A stretch of 7,411 nucleotides of DNA from PFJX01 sp964440155 (GTDB lineage: Bacteria; Pseudomonadota; Gammaproteobacteria; Burkholderiales; Thiobacillaceae), in contig CAYTRH010000141.1 in assembly GCA_964440155.1 (NCBI GenBank), positions 1 to 7,411 on the forward strand, written 5' to 3'. Shown one piece after another: positions 6,701 to 7,411 of the stretch; position 1 is the first letter of the stretch; every line of letters starts with the position of its first letter. A program made the translations under genes and the position numbers. Below the pieces are notes generated by a model that saw only the letters and a list, made by a program, of their open reading frames with translations, made no database searches and had not been told where the DNA came from.

Positions 6701-7352
6701 GCCGAGGACGCAACAGGGAGAAGAGGGCTGTGAGCATGCCGCCACCTCACGATCAGACAGCGTGCAATCCAACGTGACCCAGGGTCAGGCAATCGCCGGG
6801 GTATACGCCAGGAACGCACCGGAAGCGCCTACCGCGTCAGCCCCGGTGTTCGTGGAGGCCGACCCTCTCTCCGTGGCGGATGGTGTTAGCCCCGATGCCT
6901 TTTTCGAGGCCACCTACGACACGATCCTCGTCAGCATGATTGCCCACGTGGTCGAGGTCGAAGGTCCAGTGCTGGATGGGGTGCTTGCCCGTCGCATCGC
7001 CAGGGCGCATGGCTGGCACCGGACCGGTTCGCGTATCCGGGAGAGGGTCAAACGGCTGGCGGCCAAACATTTCAAGACGACCGAGGAGGATGTTGGGACG
7101 TTCTACTGGCCTGTGGGGATAAGTCTGGATGGGCCTGTCGCGTTCCGAAAACCAGCCGCTGAATCGGTCAGGGCGGTGGATGAGATTTGTATGGCGGAGT
7201 TGTGCGCTCTAGCAAAGCAGGTGACCGTGGCTGGATCCGTGGGAGAAAGTGCGATTTCAGCCATGGCGAGGGAAATCGGGCTGCATCAGATAAGAACAGC
7301 GAGTCGGAGTCGGCTTGAAAGGGCAATGCAAATAGAACTGGGGTTGCCCTGA
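750..7352 (+). CDS. Giant DUF4011 / SF1 helicase / Vsr-like nuclease / DUF3320 protein, probable Hhe-like anti-phage defence factor
   Basis: This 2200-residue single-chain enzyme probably unwinds and cuts nucleic acid. Domains in order: beta-rich N-terminal domain (about 17-137), transglutaminase-like domain (about 150-300), acidic linker (about 330-385), DUF4011 region (about 385-650), SF1 helicase (about 680-1815) interrupted by a large helical insert (about 760-1480), PD-(D/E)XK nuclease (about 1846-1940), charged helix and disordered linker (about 1945-2045), and DUF3320 region (2049-2200). Helicase motifs: GPPGTGKS 704-711, DEASQ 1554-1558, GDPKQLPPT 1578-1586, WHYRS 1624-1628, ESVQGDERD 1748-1756, RRLNVAITRAR 1786-1796. 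All key ATPase residues are present and the frame is intact, so the gene looks functional. No signal peptide or membrane segment is visible, so it is probably cytoplasmic. The DUF4011-helicase-Vsr order is that recalled for HheA, a single-gene phage defence system; I infer the same role. COG1112-type helicase-nucleases outside defence are the alternative. A GTG at 681 could add 23 residues. Confidence 0.85.
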   Translation: MNDTGSLEASERRTSDLRIAPAFCAKLNLADFQNAVPILRELSVVNDTTENLAELDLSIESTPAFLKTKHWYIDIISAGQHCHIADLDVQLDGAQLARLTEAETATVSWTLRRRDQNGDALARLEQTVELLPRNQWGGISHLPDMVAAFVQPNEPAVERLLKQTAEVLRKNGKNPALDGYKGGSKRAWELTSGIWSAVAAMGLDYALPPASFEHAGQKVRGPEQIVESGLATCLDLALFFCSAIEQAGLNPLLVFTRGHAFAGVWLKSEEFSTSVVDDITALRKRVKLRELVLFETTVATHRPAPTFSHAVELGARHVAEENEEAFELAVDIRRARLQRIKPLASAEVHGTTAPVETPPVVEPAFDEAPDLPDDDAAAEPDPATLNPKDRLARWQRKLLDLSLRNNLLNFRSGKKAIKVEAPDPGALEDRLSDGQALRLLARPALMDGADPRNQAIHEGREREDLRREHARDALSRREVFVDLPQDELDARLVELFRAARSTLQEGGANTLFLAIGFLSWTREDKAGARYRAPLILVPVNLNRRSVRSGFTLTLHDDEPRFNPTLIEMLRQDFKLNLGVADGELPKDDAGLDVAGIWKTVSHAIKDIKGWEVTEDVVLAMFSFAKYLMWKDLTERTDQLRQNPVVRHLIDSPRENYPSGIDFPNVKWLDQDLPPERTFCPLPADSSQLSAVMAAARGKDFVLVGPPGTGKSQTIANLIAQCLAEDKRVLFVSEKIAALDVVYRRLREVGLGEFCLELHSNKARKLDVLAQLQQAWEAKGVVDADSWRAEAQRLRNLRDQLNGYVERLHLRHGNGMTIFEAIGRVVDGEDIPPLGLSWSGPNIHELPAMETLREVADRLEVNSQAVGRDALLSHPLAVVGHRDWSPTWQQTLIETARKLISAARTVAQAGTHFSEAVGLPEMSLNRHVRGALAILARTLPQTAGRDWSFVLRPDAKTLVDRLQEAMALLAEHQSHSAALSPPWPDSVISACKQGLQLLKSRQDTHAQLGQPWPKNTVLEFKKGLALLDSINQAMKQLSVSYGEQVEQLNVAQLQREWGKAEKAMWPLSWLAKRRISKALDAVVTGEGEPDVARDLRTWVEIRALRSQVVALDLGAETDGIWAGLKTKADLAQCALRFQLALSAARNEQSWEDTGFEPIAEGRCGERLANELKRLRTLRELDSQLAALEHLGPATESLWAGRGTRTESLLAALRFQEAMQALRESGSLSDEHNAVSAGECGTTMAADFHHLRQRALVERRLSAYDDLSRLTAGLWAGLRTRTSEVGKALKFQSSIAAVVSNLASTPEAIGTIKGALDRLIGAGNALLEPGGPIAAAGDAYLQAWAALQPTINRLASAGGFPDAARTRFGEQPLDELVQHCEAIIQSENRLHAWCAWRKVCGEAMVLGLGNLVSAIEHGSVAQGKVRRAFETDYSRWWLNAVVDEEQAIRTFVSAEHEKRISDFRALDERFTALTRDWIRARLCAEMPSQDNVTRNSEWGTLRHEMNKKKRHMPLRELMAGIPTALTKLTPCLLMSPLSIAQYLAADATSFDVVVFDEASQIPVWDAVGAIARGKQVVMVGDPKQLPPTNFFDRAESDLDDEDVEGDLESILDECLGASLPTMNLAWHYRSRNESLIAFSNHRYYGGLLVTFPSPVTEDRAVSFHPVSGTYEKGGARINKAEAKALVTDLVGRLKSPGFRESKLTIGVVTFNTEQQGLIEDLLDEERRKDPSIEPWFSEAELEPVFVKNLESVQGDERDIMYFSITYGPDLHGAVSMNFGPMNRAGGERRLNVAITRARHELRVFSSLKAEQMDLTRTQAEGVRDLKLFLEFAERGTRALAEAHSGSRGGFDSPFEAAVAAALARKGWQLHTQVGASAFRIDLAVVHPDAKGVYLSGIECDGATYHRSATARDRDKLREQVLRGLGWDILRVWSTDWWIDAAGTLDKLDGKLRALLEASRAKRAEAAEKEVARQKAEEANAKAMADEPRTQQGEEGCEHAATSRSDSVQSNVTQGQAIAGVYARNAPEAPTASAPVFVEADPLSVADGVSPDAFFEATYDTILVSMIAHVVEVEGPVLDGVLARRIARAHGWHRTGSRIRERVKRLAAKHFKTTEEDVGTFYWPVGISLDGPVAFRKPAAESVRAVDEICMAELCALAKQVTVAGSVGESAISAMAREIGLHQIRTASRSRLERAMQIELGLP
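798..1649 (+). other. Domain: beta-rich N-terminal module plus transglutaminase/papain-like fold (residues 17-300)
   Basis: Residues 17-137 alternate short hydrophobic strands with polar turns (RELSVVNDTTENLAELDLSI, then HIADLDVQL, then TVELLPRNQWGG). This resembles an immunoglobulin-like sandwich ending in a conserved-looking NxWGG turn. Residues 150-300 then carry the signature of a transglutaminase-like cysteine fold: ATCLDLALFFCSAIEQAG with Cys233 at the start of a helix, a strand LLVFTRGHAFAGVW with His259, and an acidic residue at Glu295 (VLFETT) or in VVDD nearby. The helix-strand-strand order and the spacing of 26 residues between Cys and His fit that superfamily. Whether it hydrolyses a peptide or cross-links protein, or is only a binding fold, cannot be told from sequence. 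Confidence 0.6.
1902..2699 (+). other. Domain: DUF4011 region (residues 385-650)
   Basis: The region opens with a highly characteristic helix, WQRKLLDLSLRNNLLNF (residues 394-410), then continues through KVEAPDPGALEDRL. A second conserved block runs from EGGANTLFLAIGFLSW (505-520) into APLILVPVNL. The segment ends with GWEVTEDVVLAMFSFAKYLMWKDL, which leads into the helicase. These blocks match the DUF4011 family as I know it, which is nearly always fused to COG1112-type helicases. Its biochemical role is unknown. Confidence 0.85.
3600..3857 (+). repeat. Protein-level tandem repeats of about 29 residues with a PWP signature in the helicase insert
   Basis: Residues 979-1007 and 1008-1036 align without gaps around PPWPDSVISACKQGLQLL and QPWPKNTVLEFKKGLALL. 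Trp982 and Trp1011 are exactly 29 residues apart, and both are followed by a Lys-x-Gly-Leu-x-Leu-Leu helix. A more diverged first unit, RPDAKTLVDRLQEAMALL (951-968), lacks the Trp. The units probably form helical hairpins. The similarity is at protein level only; the DNA has diverged, which points to an old duplication. Confidence 0.6.
3999..4679 (+). repeat. Three protein-level tandem repeats of about 76 residues in the helicase insert
   Basis: Three consecutive units, residues about 1084-1157, 1158-1233 and 1234-1310, share a common plan: a Gly-Glu turn, a long Leu/Arg helix ending near L-x-A, then (I/L)WAG-x-(R/K)T(R/K)-x(6)-AL(R/K)FQ. The landmarks are IWAGLKTKADLAQCALRFQ, LWAGRGTRTESLLAALRFQ and LWAGLRTRTSEVGKALKFQ. 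Trp1120, Trp1197 and Trp1273 are spaced 77 and 76 residues. A CG pair follows the Gly-Glu/Gly-Arg turn in units 2 and 3 only, so those two look closest to each other. Confidence 0.75.
6285..6569 (+). other. Domain: Vsr / MTES_1575-like PD-(D/E)XK endonuclease (residues 1846-1940)
   Basis: The fold elements appear in order: SPFEAAVAAAL helix with Glu1853, strand FRIDLAV with Asp1879, strand GIECDGATYH with Glu1896, Asp1898 and His1903, then the helix ARDRDKLREQVLRGLGW (1908-1924) and strand ILRVWSTDWW. The RDRD-to-LGW-to-RVWS signature is typical of the nuclease found at the C-terminus of COG1112 helicases and related to Vsr and DUF559 proteins. The metal-site pattern is E...D...ExD rather than the common D...ExK, as in other members of this branch. 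All likely catalytic residues are present, so the nuclease is probably active on DNA unwound by the helicase. Confidence 0.85.
6894..7349 (+). other. Domain: DUF3320 C-terminal region (residues 2049-2200)
   Basis: Residues 2049 onward read DAFFEATYDTILVSMIAHVV followed by EVEGPVLDGVLARRIARAHG and a helix with Arg-x-Gly-x-x-Ile. This is the usual DUF3320 pattern of a small winged-helix-like module placed after the nuclease in this protein family. The last 60 residues form a further helical segment ending ISAMAREIGLHQIRTASRSRLERAM, which resembles a second DNA-binding-like helix bundle. A DNA-recognition or regulatory role is inference. The preceding linker, about residues 1945-2045, has a Lys/Glu/Ala-rich helix and then disordered, Gln/Ser/Pro-containing sequence. 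Confidence 0.75.
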
Positions 7353-7411
7353 TGCATAGCTGTAGCGTCCCGGACGATCATATCGAAAAGCGACGGTTTC
7401 CGTTATTCTTT
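7352..7411 (+). CDS. Possible start of a downstream gene overlapping the giant gene's stop (partial)
   Basis: The stop TGA at 7350-7352 shares its A with an ATG at 7352-7354, a TGATG arrangement typical of translationally coupled genes. The frame stays open for all 20 remaining codons, beginning MHSCSVPDDHIEKRRF. A GGGG run about 8 bases upstream could act as a weak ribosome binding site. No family is recognisable from 20 residues, and a frame this short may be open by chance. A hairpin ACGG-TTT-CCGT at 7393-7403 followed by T-rich sequence to the window edge is the competing reading, a weak terminator. Confidence 0.3.
   Translation, partial: MHSCSVPDDHIEKRRFPLFF

Noticed and set aside
7367..7377. 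CGTC-CCG-GACG inverted repeat just after the giant gene
   Set aside because: The stem is only four base pairs with a three-base loop and no T-run; likely chance in GC-rich sequence.
1..7411. Mobile element or island boundary (transposase, integrase, tRNA, direct-repeat attachment site, CRISPR)
   Set aside because: No such gene or repeat was seen; the repeats present are protein-level duplications inside one gene.

Overview
The window is GC-rich (roughly 60% by eye) and densely coded on the + strand. Its codon use, its ribosome binding sites and a PsiE-family gene suggest a high-GC proteobacterium, probably a beta- or gammaproteobacterium. This is inference; nothing here fixes the genus.

Layout: (1) Positions 3-59 look like the last 18 codons of a gene entering from the left. 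(2) Positions 125-523 encode a small four-helix membrane protein of the PsiE family with a good Shine-Dalgarno sequence. (3) Positions 524-749 are a non-coding gap holding a weak promoter candidate and the ribosome binding site of the next gene. (4) Positions 750-7352 encode one very large protein of 2200 residues that fills about 89% of the window. (5) An ATG sharing one base with its stop codon opens a frame that runs off the right edge; the same 59 bases also hold a small hairpin followed by T-rich sequence, so operon continuation and termination cannot be separated here.

The large protein is the centre of interest. In order it has: an N-terminal beta-rich domain; a transglutaminase/papain-like domain with candidate Cys, His and acidic residues; an acidic linker; a DUF4011 region; a superfamily 1 (Upf1-like, COG1112) helicase whose Walker A and Walker B motifs are 850 residues apart because of a huge helical insert; a Vsr/MTES_1575-like PD-(D/E)XK nuclease; a charged helix and disordered linker; and a C-terminal DUF3320 region. 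The DUF4011-helicase-Vsr-like order resembles the single-gene anti-phage system I recall as Hhe. The protein is therefore best read as a stand-alone helicase-nuclease defence factor that may act without partners.

Least explained are two sets of internal repeats in the helicase insert (three units of about 76 residues, and a shorter WP-containing set of about 29 residues) and the protease- or transglutaminase-like domain at the N-terminus. No transposase, integrase, tRNA, CRISPR array or attachment site was seen.
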